From Candidatus Thorarchaeota archaeon SMTZ1-83 (lineage in GTDB: Archaea; Asgardarchaeota; Thorarchaeia; Thorarchaeales; Thorarchaeaceae), in assembly GCA_001563325.1 (NCBI GenBank), contig LRSK01000044.1:1-7594 (forward strand): a DNA stretch of 7,594 bases. Direction: 5' to 3'. Positions 1-6,003 of the stretch are shown in pieces. A program made the position numbers and the translations under genes. Numbering within the stretch: position 1 is the first letter of the stretch; the number at the start of each line of letters is the position of its first letter. The notes beneath the pieces are model-generated. The model worked only from the letters and a program-made list of their open reading frames with translations, made no database searches and had not been told where the DNA came from.

Positions 1-184
1 CACAGGGAAATCGTCCACATAGTCCACAGTGATCAAGGTTCTTTCGCGCAGTGCACTCAAAGACCTTGCACGTGCCCCACCATGGATTTCCACTTGAGTC
101 CTTGCATCCTGCGCATGTTGGGTCACCTTTGCTCAAATAGCTGGGACAGCCGTTACAGAGATGGCCGCATGGATTGAGATTCAT
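1..184 (-). CDS. DUF3795 cysteine-rich protein, N-terminal part (runs off the window)
   Basis: This partial gene reads on the minus strand from an ATG at 184-182 to the window edge, giving 61 codons. The protein begins MNLNPCGHLCNGCPSYL and continues through TCAGC, a GTCKVFEC segment and HCGLCGRFPC. The cysteines fall at residues 6, 10, 13, 24, 27, 39, 44, 53, 56 and 61. This order (CGxxCxxCPxY, CxGC, CKxxEC, HCGxCxxFPC) is the pattern I associate with DUF3795, a small presumed metal-binding domain common in archaea and anaerobic bacteria, with no agreed biochemical function. Members are usually about 100-200 residues, so a C-terminal part probably lies outside the window. The ATG is chosen because it immediately precedes the first conserved cysteines. 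A TTTTATC box A candidate sits at about the right distance upstream. The gene is divergent from the zinc-finger membrane gene at 346. Confidence 0.85.
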   Translation of the reverse strand, partial: MNLNPCGHLCNGCPSYLSKGDPTCAGCKDSSGNPWWGTCKVFECTARKNLDHCGLCGRFPC

Positions 185-218
185 TTCACTCGCCAACAGA
201 TTAGACTCGTTCATGACA

Positions 219-227
219 GATAAAACT
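219..227 (-). promoter_or_regulatory. Candidate box A (TATA) element for the DUF3795 gene
   Basis: The minus strand reads AGTTTTATC here, close to the archaeal box A pattern. Transcription about 25 nt downstream would start near 197, leaving a leader of roughly a dozen bases before the ATG at 184. The assignment rests on sequence match and spacing only. Confidence 0.35.
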
Positions 228-329
228 AATCGCGAATATCAGAGGCAACCGTGCTTGGCGAAAGCACTTCGAAGACAGTCTGAAAACTCTATTAGGTTCA
301 ATAATCGTAGTTATCCCGTGTTAGTGTTC

Positions 330-335
330 GAGGAG
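330..335 (+). promoter_or_regulatory. Shine-Dalgarno site supporting a TTG start at 346
   Basis: GAGGAG lies 10 nt upstream of the TTG codon at 346-348. The frame is closed by a TAG at 322-324 and contains no ATG before the zinc finger, so this motif decides the start. Translation from TTG is the simplest reading. Confidence 0.5.
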
Positions 336-345
336 CGAAGAGTGT

Positions 346-1116
346 TTGGAAGATTCATTTGAGGAGCATGCCAGCTCTGAGCAAGTAGCGCAAAATGGAA
401 GGGTGTGCTCTTGGTGTGGCAAGCCCGAAACAAGAAGTCGTTGGAGTGGAACTAGGTTCTCTTATTGCTCATTCAGATGCCTTGCTGCGGCCGAGTATCG
501 AACTTCTCTGCTCGTCGCGATCTTGATGACACCGTTCTTCCTAGCGATTCTCCTGTTCCCTCAGGTAGTGTACGAGATCATCTTGGTGGGGGCAACTCCC
601 TACGGAACAACGAGCCCTCTCGCGCCCGGTTTCGCCTTAATCATTGTACTGTTAATCTCTGGATCCAGCATTGGGTCACTCTATGCAGCATATGTTGGAT
701 GGACTTTACGGCGAAGGAGTGACACAGTATTCATTGGCGATATGCCAGACACTCAACTATACCCTAGACAAGGACAGTACGGCGACACAGGTCATCGTTG
801 TGAATGGTGTGGAAACACAAAAGTGAGTGCTTCGTGGAGCGGCAAGAGCGGCATCTACTGTTCGCTCAGATGTAGTGCTGCAGGGGACTATCGTAGATTC
901 CTCTTGATCTCAGTTGTTGTCTTTGCAATGACAAGCATTGTTGGACTAATGGCAGTCAGGACATTTACTCAGAACCCTGGGGGGCCCCTCGTCCCACCGT
1001 TGATTCTTCTATTCATCCTACTTGGGGTAAACTTGGTGTTCGCGTATCCGGCGTATTTGGGTTGGTCAATGAACCGGACAGCGCGACGGGACGAAACGAA
1101 GCCTCATCATGAGTAG
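346..1116 (+). CDS. Tandem zinc-finger/two-helix membrane protein
   Basis: The 256-residue protein is an internal duplication. Each half has a short zinc finger followed by two hydrophobic helices. Finger 1 has C21, C24, C41 and C45; finger 2 has C152, C155, C172 and C176. Both have the spacing C-x2-C-x16-C-x3-C, with shared residues around them (CxWCG, WSG, YCSxRCxAAxxYR). This resembles the treble-clef TRASH/MYM-type fingers, though I cannot assign a named family. Predicted helices are about 54-81, 95-119, 186-204 and 217-240, and each second helix ends in A-Y-x-G-W followed by arginines. The zinc fingers and the arginine-rich tails are probably on the cytoplasmic side, consistent with four helices. 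The start is a TTG preceded by GAGGAG. The function is unknown; a metal-sensing or protein-binding membrane role is possible but unproven. Confidence 0.85.
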   Translation: MEDSFEEHASSEQVAQNGRVCSWCGKPETRSRWSGTRFSYCSFRCLAAAEYRTSLLVAILMTPFFLAILLFPQVVYEIILVGATPYGTTSPLAPGFALIIVLLISGSSIGSLYAAYVGWTLRRRSDTVFIGDMPDTQLYPRQGQYGDTGHRCEWCGNTKVSASWSGKSGIYCSLRCSAAGDYRRFLLISVVVFAMTSIVGLMAVRTFTQNPGGPLVPPLILLFILLGVNLVFAYPAYLGWSMNRTARRDETKPHHE

Positions 1117-1334
1117 TCAACACAATAGGATTGCTCAAGCATCTGCAGTAAGGGAGAGATGCAGATGTAAGATGGCCGCGTGCTCCGAAACACGTATCTT
1201 TCCTCCTCGATTCTTCTCCACAGAGTGTTTTCAGGTGAGAATATATCCAAGCATTTACAGACAATCTAAGAAACAAGAGACCCTAATATTCTCCAAGTAG
1301 AATGGACTACATCTAGTAGTGTGATGATTTTGCA
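1117..1334. other. Intergenic region with candidate box A elements
   Basis: This stretch of about 220 nt lies between the zinc-finger gene and the next gene. It contains the 8-bp hairpin near its left end and two A/T-rich box A-like motifs on the plus strand: AATATATCC at about 1240-1248 and CTAATATT at 1283-1290. The second would place a transcript start near 1312, close to the ATG at 1335. I see no convincing gene in it. Confidence 0.4.
1140..1167 (+). terminator. Hairpin downstream of the zinc-finger gene
   Basis: CATCTGCA at 1140-1147 and TGCAGATG at 1160-1167 form a perfect 8-bp inverted repeat with a 12-nt loop, starting 24 nt after the stop codon at 1116. No T-run follows immediately, so it may be an RNA-stabilising 3' structure or a protein-binding site rather than a terminator. 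Confidence 0.35.
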
Positions 1335-1844
1335 ATGATGATAATGAAGCGAACAACCTCTATCGTAATCTTCTTGACTATGATTCTTGTGGTCAGCATT
1401 GGTGCAATCCCCGTCGAGGCGCAGGCCCACACGGATGTCTTTACGGTCGATGGTTTGAGTTATCGAAGTAGTGTCTTCAGTATAGATCACGAGACGACGT
1501 GCACGGGCACAGTCGAAGTCACCACTGGAACTGACATAACTTTCATAGTCACGACTACTGCTGGCTTCAATGAGTTTGCGGACGGAGAAACATACTTCCA
1601 AAACTATGAATACCAGTTCGATATTGTCTACCACACATACGACATCAGACTAGGAGAAGGCATATACTATTTCATCTTTGACAACACTGATTCCATCACA
1701 AGTGTGACTGTTCAATGGGAGCACAATGAGATTCGCTTTGTTCCATTTGATCCTGTGCGCCAGACGCTGCTACTCGTGATATTGCTAATATTGGGAATGG
1801 TCGCCGTAGGAATTAGCACTGGGACAAAGAAGAGTGGGCGATAG
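1335..1844 (+). CDS. Small type-I membrane protein with beta-rich ectodomain
   Basis: The 169-residue protein has an N-terminal signal sequence (basic MKR near residue 4, hydrophobic core 8-25, likely cleavage after EA or AQA at 29-31). It then has an ectodomain of about 110 residues, one C-terminal transmembrane helix (about 143-161) and a short basic tail ending KKSGR. This predicts an exported domain anchored with its C-terminus inside the cell. The ectodomain alternates polar and hydrophobic residues and includes GIYYFIFDNTDS at 109-120. That motif recalls the strand found in many archaeal surface beta-sandwich or GOLD/emp24-like domains; the resemblance is by eye only. Only one cysteine (C56) is present. 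GTGAT at 1321-1325, complementary to the end of archaeal 16S rRNA, lies 9 nt upstream of the first ATG. ATGs also occur at 1338 and 1344, so the exact start is uncertain by up to three codons. Confidence 0.82.
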   Translation: MMIMKRTTSIVIFLTMILVVSIGAIPVEAQAHTDVFTVDGLSYRSSVFSIDHETTCTGTVEVTTGTDITFIVTTTAGFNEFADGETYFQNYEYQFDIVYHTYDIRLGEGIYYFIFDNTDSITSVTVQWEHNEIRFVPFDPVRQTLLLVILLILGMVAVGISTGTKKSGR

Positions 1845-1979
1845 GGACCTTCGCGTCTATTTTCCACCTCTCAGGTAGCCTTCTTCTAGTGTAGGACCTT
1901 AAATCTCTCTGGCGCAGCTATTCATAGTGTACGGACCATTTGCTTGGTTCTGTGTTGCTCCCTTTCGGAGAGATTCGAG
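1845..1979. other. Intergenic region before the secreted-protein gene
   Basis: A pyrimidine-rich stretch including TCTATTTTCC (about 1856-1865) just after the stop codon could terminate the previous transcript. CTTAAATC around 1898-1905 is a weak box A candidate for the next gene. Nothing else is recognisable. Confidence 0.25.
1967..1970 (+). promoter_or_regulatory. Shine-Dalgarno GGAG deciding the start at 1980
   Basis: GGAG lies 9 nt before an ATG at 1980 that opens directly onto a signal peptide. This favours 1980 over the in-frame TTG at 1944, which would add 12 residues ahead of the signal sequence. Confidence 0.5.
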
Positions 1980-2546
1980 ATGATGATGAAACATCGGTTC
2001 TTGTTAGTTTGCATCTTGGCGCTTTGTGTCATTGCACCACTTCTGATACAAACGGCTGATGCTGGTATTGGCAGCGTTCCCAAACAGTGGACGCAAGTCA
2101 CAGTAACATACGACTCATGTAGTCCCGGCGTCTACAACACCGGCACTGGTCTCGCGAAGGAACAAAACGAAGGCGATGAAGTGTATCCAGACCTTCAACT
2201 GAAATTTGTAAGTGCAACTATTCCCTCATCGCCTTACTATGTTGAGCAAGTCAAGTTTGAGTTCTATTTCAAGAAGGCAGGTTGGCCGGTTGTGCTACAA
2301 GGCGACGATGATATGTGCCTTCAGGTTGACAGAACTGGAAAGTCTCTGTTTTGGGAAGCCTTCAATCCCGCCGGTTATAGTTCTGGAAGCACAATCACTA
2401 GATACCTTACTGCGTCTGACTGTCGAGGTTACCAACTTAGGTTTTGGTTCAGAGATTGGACAGTCAGAGGCGAAAGTGTCAACGACATCAATGACGGGTG
2501 GTATATCAAGAACGTGAAGGTCTGGATTTACGGACCAATCTATTAG
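1980..2546 (+). CDS. Small secreted beta-rich protein
   Basis: From the ATG at 1980 the protein has 188 residues. Residues 1-28 form a clear signal peptide: MMMKHR, a hydrophobic core to about 23, then a type-I cleavage motif A-D-A at 26-28 before G29. No second membrane segment follows, so the mature protein of about 160 residues is probably released or held by partners. It is rich in aromatic and beta-branched residues in alternating patterns, with cysteines at 47, 113 and 148, and ends in a strand-like YIKNVKVWIYGPIY. The overall look is a jelly-roll or beta-sandwich domain. Its last strands resemble the ends of the two C-terminal repeats of the protease that follows (an aromatic/arginine strand, then a tryptophan, then an alternating V strand ending in YG). 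I do not recognise a named family. A hairpin followed by T-rich sequence begins 10 nt after the stop codon. Confidence 0.82.
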   Translation: MMMKHRFLLVCILALCVIAPLLIQTADAGIGSVPKQWTQVTVTYDSCSPGVYNTGTGLAKEQNEGDEVYPDLQLKFVSATIPSSPYYVEQVKFEFYFKKAGWPVVLQGDDDMCLQVDRTGKSLFWEAFNPAGYSSGSTITRYLTASDCRGYQLRFWFRDWTVRGESVNDINDGWYIKNVKVWIYGPIY

Positions 2547-2555
2547 TACGAACCA

Positions 2556-2586
2556 GAGGCGATTCTATCGCCTCATCTTTCTCTTT
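2556..2586 (+). terminator. Terminator-like hairpin between secreted protein and protease
   Basis: GAGGCGAT at 2556-2563 and ATCGCCTC at 2567-2574 pair perfectly over 8 bp around a 3-nt loop. The T-rich ATCTTTCTCTTT follows at 2575-2586. This is a strong local structure ending only about 10 nt before the protease ATG at 2596, so it could end the upstream transcript or modulate read-through into the protease gene. Confidence 0.5.
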
Positions 2587-2595
2587 AGGCAGCCG

Positions 2596-4890
2596 ATGTT
2601 GCAGCACATGATACAGACTAGTGAGGGTTTTCGCAAGGCTGGGTTCAACGTGTTCCACAGCAACCTCCTTTATGCAGACTATCAACAAGGATTCTACGCG
2701 AGTCTTTCCCTTAGTGGTTCCCTATCTTCCTTTGCTGCGGCCTTTTCCGCAGGCATCGAAGTCACGTACGATACCTCGCCTCTTGTCGTACCAAAGGGGT
2801 CCATCCACATTCCGGAGTTCGCCGCTGAACTCTTCACGAGTGTTAGTCTAAGAGTACCACCAAAACTGTCTTGGCCCTCAGGATGGAACCCACCTGATGT
2901 GTCGTATTACCATCTTGCACCCAACAACGAGGCCATTGACGACATGGATGCTGATGACAGCGTGGAAAGTCTAATTGAAGCAGATGTTGCACAGGAGTAC
3001 TTCAACGTGGACGGTGATGGCGTTGAGGTCACAGTCATAGATTCTGGTTTTTCAAGGAGCGGTGAGTACCCAACAACACTCAGATACCATCCTTTCTATG
3101 AGGAATACTACTACTCGTTACTTGAATCCAGGTACACTTCTTATTCAACTGACGGACACTCTCCAGAGGACGACTTTGAAGGACATGGGACCGCAATAAT
3201 CTCCAATCTACTTGCTGTTGCTCCGGGAATTGATCTTAGTGTTGTTTCGGATACCGACGTAGTTGAAGCTTTCAACTTGGTACTGGATGAGATTCATCCA
3301 GATGTGGTTTCGTGTAGTTGGGGCTGGAATACGGGAACTATTCCGCAGGTCCCTGAGCTTCAGTCACTCATTCGCCAAGCTGCTGAACAGGGAATCATTG
3401 TGGTTTTCGCAGCCGGAAATGGGCCTGCACATGGTTGGCCGGGAAGCGAGCCTTGCGTTGTTTCTGTAGGTGGCGTCTACGCTGATGACTCCGGTGTCCT
3501 GCAAGCCTCCGATTACGCCTCCAGTGGTAAGGAGGATGTATTTCACGGTCGCAAGGTACCTGACGTATGTGGGATTGTAGGTATGGAGCCCTCCGGCATC
3601 CTCATTGAGATGCCGACGGAGCCAAATTCAGCCATGGACTTGGGCCAGTCGATGGCAGGTGATGAAACCTCAGAATCTGATGGATGGGCTGTTGCTAGCG
3701 GGACATCGTCTGCTGCCCCTGCTGTCGCCGGGCTTGCGGCACTCTTGAAGGGCGTTGAGCCTTGGATGAATGTCGGGAGATTCAAGCACGTAGCAATGAC
3801 CACATGTACAGATGTGATTGCAGGTCAGAGTGCCAGTGGGGATAATGCCACGGTGGGATTTGATGATGCAACGGGAGCGGGCTTAATCAATGTTTATCTT
3901 GCTCTTAAGACCGCGCTGGATTACAAGATATCTCCAGACATCTACATTGGAAAGACAGTGCCTGATGGGAAGTACTACAACTTCTATGACTTCACCGGTC
4001 CACACGGTCCCAGTCATCACATAGACACAGTTGGAAGTTGGCATTATGGATATCAGTTCTTCGGGTATTGTGCTTCTCGAGAAGGAACCGTGTTCGCGCG
4101 ATCAGACGGGATTCATATCAAGGGATGGTTTAGACAGTACGACACCTTTCCGGAGTATCTCCGACCTGGACGCAGATTCCTGAGAGCCTACGTACTATCA
4201 GTGGATAGTGAGCAGATTCTGAAGACTGACTATATCCTCGACCACGATGATGGCACCGACTGGGTCTACGTTGATACAACGATCACATGTTCTCCAGAGT
4301 GGGGCCTAGTTAGATTGGCCTTCGGACGTGGAAACGGATGGATATCTGATTGGCAATTGACTGCAGAGTGGGCAGATGTCGAAGTGTACTCCTACGGCAA
4401 CTGGGATGGGAAGACTATACCGACGGGCAAGTACGTTCGTGAGGGTTCTTCACTCGCATCGCCCGCCTATATGGGGCCCACTTTTCGCGTAGACACAATT
4501 GGTAGCTCTGACTACAATTACGTCTTCTTCGGCTATTCTTCCGATACCTATGTACCCTTGTACGAAGGCGTCACAATCTCAGTTTCAGGCTGGTTCAGAC
4601 AAGATGACTCCTTCTGGGAGTCTCTTCAGGAAGGTCGCAGATTTCTGGAAGTCTACATTCTATATTACTTCGGTAGGTTCACGTGGCGACTTGACTACCA
4701 TCATCGCATCCTAGACTACTATGATGGTACTGACTGGGCGTACCGTCACATCACATTTGAATTGCCTCAGGGCTTCCAAGCTGCTAGCTATCATATCGCT
4801 TTTGGACGCTCTGACGCTTGGCTTCAGGATTGGGACCTGACGGCTGAATGGTGTAATGTTCAAATCCAGATAGACTATCCATATCCATAG
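2596..4890 (+). CDS. Subtilisin-family (S8) serine protease with two C-terminal beta repeats
   Basis: The 764-residue protein is a subtilase that should cleave peptide bonds through an Asp-His-Ser triad. The triad is intact: D149 in VTVIDSG, H197 in EGHGTA, and S371 in SGTSSAAP, with the oxyanion-hole asparagine N275 in AAGNG. The catalytic domain spans about 135-440. The N275-S371 spacing (96 residues) is longer than in subtilisin (66) because of an acidic insert around 336-364. Residues 1-130 may be a pro-region. Residues about 451-598 and 604-757 are tandem repeats sharing GKT-P-GKY, GWFRQ-D-F, GRRFL, DGTDW and AFGR-W-DW-LTAEW. They look like beta-sandwich binding domains. There is no obvious signal peptide. 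The frame is open back to 2518 but has no ATG, GTG or TTG there, so 2596 is the first usable start; no strong Shine-Dalgarno motif precedes it. The likely role is extracellular or envelope proteolysis, but without a visible export signal its location is open. Confidence 0.93.
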   Translation: MLQHMIQTSEGFRKAGFNVFHSNLLYADYQQGFYASLSLSGSLSSFAAAFSAGIEVTYDTSPLVVPKGSIHIPEFAAELFTSVSLRVPPKLSWPSGWNPPDVSYYHLAPNNEAIDDMDADDSVESLIEADVAQEYFNVDGDGVEVTVIDSGFSRSGEYPTTLRYHPFYEEYYYSLLESRYTSYSTDGHSPEDDFEGHGTAIISNLLAVAPGIDLSVVSDTDVVEAFNLVLDEIHPDVVSCSWGWNTGTIPQVPELQSLIRQAAEQGIIVVFAAGNGPAHGWPGSEPCVVSVGGVYADDSGVLQASDYASSGKEDVFHGRKVPDVCGIVGMEPSGILIEMPTEPNSAMDLGQSMAGDETSESDGWAVASGTSSAAPAVAGLAALLKGVEPWMNVGRFKHVAMTTCTDVIAGQSASGDNATVGFDDATGAGLINVYLALKTALDYKISPDIYIGKTVPDGKYYNFYDFTGPHGPSHHIDTVGSWHYGYQFFGYCASREGTVFARSDGIHIKGWFRQYDTFPEYLRPGRRFLRAYVLSVDSEQILKTDYILDHDDGTDWVYVDTTITCSPEWGLVRLAFGRGNGWISDWQLTAEWADVEVYSYGNWDGKTIPTGKYVREGSSLASPAYMGPTFRVDTIGSSDYNYVFFGYSSDTYVPLYEGVTISVSGWFRQDDSFWESLQEGRRFLEVYILYYFGRFTWRLDYHHRILDYYDGTDWAYRHITFELPQGFQAASYHIAFGRSDAWLQDWDLTAEWCNVQIQIDYPYP
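3946..4866 (+). repeat. Tandem C-terminal domain repeat inside the protease gene
   Basis: Two protein-level repeats of about 150 residues start at GKTVPDGKY (residue 452) and GKTIPTGKY (residue 605). The offset between matching motifs grows from 153 to 160 residues, showing small insertions in the second copy. The copies have diverged at DNA level, so the duplication is old. Confidence 0.8.
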
Positions 4891-4895
4891 ATGGC

Positions 4896-5618
4896 CTACT
4901 CGTGTCGCGTGGGGCTCTGAGATAGCTGAGTCCTGTAGGTTTCTTCAAGATAGAAGCCCGCAAAGAGATAGGCGAAACCCAACAAGCATATTGTCGCAGG
5001 GACTCGGTCAATAGATGGAATCAGCACATAGAGTGTGAATCCAATCCAAGCAAAGCCGACCAATGCCAATCCAACTGTGCGTAACCGGAATCTCCATTGG
5101 GCAGAACCTGTTTCTGAAGCAAAGGTTGGTGCTGAAAGCATCAATGCAAATATCATCACAAGAGTGCCCAGACTCCAATACTGCTCGAATAGAAGCCAGT
5201 TAGATAGGAGTCCGTGTACAAGACGCAGGGGTGGAAAGTAATACATCCAAGTGACTGCAAACAAGAATAATAGCAGGAAGGCAAAAGAAGTCGCCAATGA
5301 CATGGATCTACTGTAGCGTCGCCAATGCCCAATGAAACCGAGGCTGACTAGGACAGAGGTCACTATCGTTACGATACCCTGAGTAGTGATAGCTGTCTGT
5401 GAGAAGTAGAGCTCAAAATGACGAGCTCCTGATGAAAACACATGTCTTGTATCAAGTCTAAGCGGAAAACCATTGCCAAGAAGGACTAGGTTGACCACGC
5501 CTGCGAGAGTGAAACCTGCGGCACCTATGGCGATGAGATACTTGGTTAGAGAGTCCGTTTCACTGGTCAATACAGTCCCTTCCACACACAACTGCAGACA
5601 GTATGGTCTTGATGTCAT
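4896..5618 (-). CDS. Six-helix integral membrane protein, family not recognised
   Basis: The 240-residue protein contains about six hydrophobic helices, at roughly 27-48, 78-97, 108-128, 146-163, 181-201 and 207-224. Short basic loops separate some of them (HWRRYSR at 98-104, RFRLR at 176-180), and a polar tail is rich in Q, S and R. The loop between helices 1 and 2 (about 50-77) carries RLDTRHVFSSGARHFELYF and is probably outside. I see no catalytic or transporter signature and do not assign a function. The start is the ATG at 5618-5616, preceded by AAGG a few bases away. An in-frame TTG, 15 codons further in, would give a protein lacking the cysteine-containing N-terminus. The gene converges on the protease, with five bases between the two stop codons, so read-through transcripts would overlap. 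A TTTTATA box A candidate at 5761-5767 would give a leader of about 120 nt. Confidence 0.75.
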   Translation of the reverse strand: MTSRPYCLQLCVEGTVLTSETDSLTKYLIAIGAAGFTLAGVVNLVLLGNGFPLRLDTRHVFSSGARHFELYFSQTAITTQGIVTIVTSVLVSLGFIGHWRRYSRSMSLATSFAFLLLFLFAVTWMYYFPPLRLVHGLLSNWLLFEQYWSLGTLVMIFALMLSAPTFASETGSAQWRFRLRTVGLALVGFAWIGFTLYVLIPSIDRVPATICLLGFAYLFAGFYLEETYRTQLSQSPTRHE

Positions 5619-5701
5619 ATGCCTTTTCCGTTTCCAGCAGCAATCGAATTGTGAGCCATCTGAAGAGGATTAGTTTCCAGATGTAGAATAATCTCCGAAA
5701 C

Positions 5702-5720
5702 ATGAAAGGCACGCTTTCAT
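5702..5720 (-). promoter_or_regulatory. Leader hairpin upstream of the membrane gene
   Basis: ATGAAAG at 5702-5708 and CTTTCAT at 5714-5720 form a 7-bp stem with a 5-nt loop. AAAGGCA (5705-5711) can instead pair with TGCCTTT (5731-5737), so two mutually exclusive structures are possible in the presumed leader. A regulatory role is speculative. Confidence 0.25.
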
Positions 5721-5760
5721 CGGTAGCACATGCCTTTGATAGTGAGCTTCTACATCAAGG

Positions 5761-5767
5761 TATAAAA
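5761..5767 (-). promoter_or_regulatory. Candidate box A for the membrane-protein gene
   Basis: The minus strand reads TTTTATA, a good match to archaeal box A. Transcription would start near 5737, about 120 nt before the ATG at 5618. The motif is also A/T-rich in the other direction, so its orientation is not certain. Confidence 0.35.
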
Positions 5768-5850
5768 CACCTCGATTACATTCTGCGAGAAGGCCAATTA
5801 AACGAGTCACACATTCACCAACAGACTTGACAAGATTTGTGTTCACAACC

Positions 5851-5857
5851 TTTTTAT
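5851..5857 (+). promoter_or_regulatory. Candidate box A for the tRNA gene
   Basis: TTTTTAT lies about 36-42 nt upstream of the first tRNA base. With initiation about 25 nt downstream, a short 5' leader removed by RNase P would be expected. Confidence 0.4.
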
Positions 5858-5892
5858 CAGATTCGAGAACACACGGACTTCGCAAGCATTCT

Positions 5893-6002
5893 GGGCCCGT
5901 GGCTTAGCCTGGTTATAGCACCGCTCTGATACAAGACTGAGGTTCGGCCTCTTTCACTTAGTTAGGCGGGGGTCGGGAGTTCAAATCTCCCCGGGCCCAC
6001 CA
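5893..6002 (+). tRNA. tRNA-Ile(GAU) with a 32-nt intron and encoded CCA
   Basis: The acceptor stem GGGCCCG (5893-5899) pairs with CGGGCCC (5992-5998), followed by A73 at 5999 and an encoded CCA at 6000-6002. The D-arm contains AGCCTGGTTAT. The anticodon stem is CCGCT (5921-5925) with GGCGG (5965-5969), one pair being G-U. The T-arm is GGGAG/CTCCC around TTCAAAT (5975-5991), and the variable loop is 5 nt. Removing 5932-5963 leaves the 7-nt anticodon loop CTGATAA with anticodon GAT, decoding isoleucine AUC/AUU. The precursor can pair CTGA (5926-5929) with TTAG (5958-5961), flanked by 3-nt bulges TAC and TTA. That is the bulge-helix-bulge recognised by the archaeal splicing endonuclease, cut after position 37. 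The inner helix is weak near the bulge, although GAGG/CCTC closes the intron hairpin. Confidence 0.93.
5932..5963 (+). other. tRNA intron at position 37/38
   Basis: The intron is 32 nt long and contains a GAGG-TTCGG-CCTC hairpin (5938-5950). Both boundaries fall inside predicted 3-nt bulges separated by a 4-bp helix. It has no open reading frame. Confidence 0.85.
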
Positions 6003-6003
6003 C

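Larger units (their letters stand above)
5619..5892. other. Intergenic region between membrane gene and tRNA
   Basis: This stretch of about 270 nt separates the minus-strand membrane gene from the plus-strand tRNA. It holds a hairpin at 5702-5720, a box A candidate at 5761-5767 readable towards the membrane gene, and another at 5851-5857 readable towards the tRNA. An open frame on the minus strand (TTG start, 71 codons) has no ribosome-binding site and no recognisable features, so I treat it as chance. Confidence 0.5.

Noticed and set aside
174..362. Plus-strand open frame of 62 codons in the left spacer
   Set aside because: It overlaps the divergent DUF3795 start and the candidate promoter, has no ribosome-binding site, and its product has no protein-like features.
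1109..1300. Open frame of 63 codons overlapping the end of the zinc-finger gene, with a cysteine pattern a little like a third finger (C-x-C, C-SETR, EC)
   Set aside because: The cysteine spacing does not match C-x2-C-x16-C-x3-C, the hydrophobic helices are absent, DNA similarity to the other two units is negligible, and the hairpin at 1140-1167 lies inside it.
5670..5885. Minus-strand open frame of 71 codons between the membrane gene and the tRNA
   Set aside because: It has a TTG start with no Shine-Dalgarno motif, runs across both box A candidates and the hairpin, and shows no recognisable domain.
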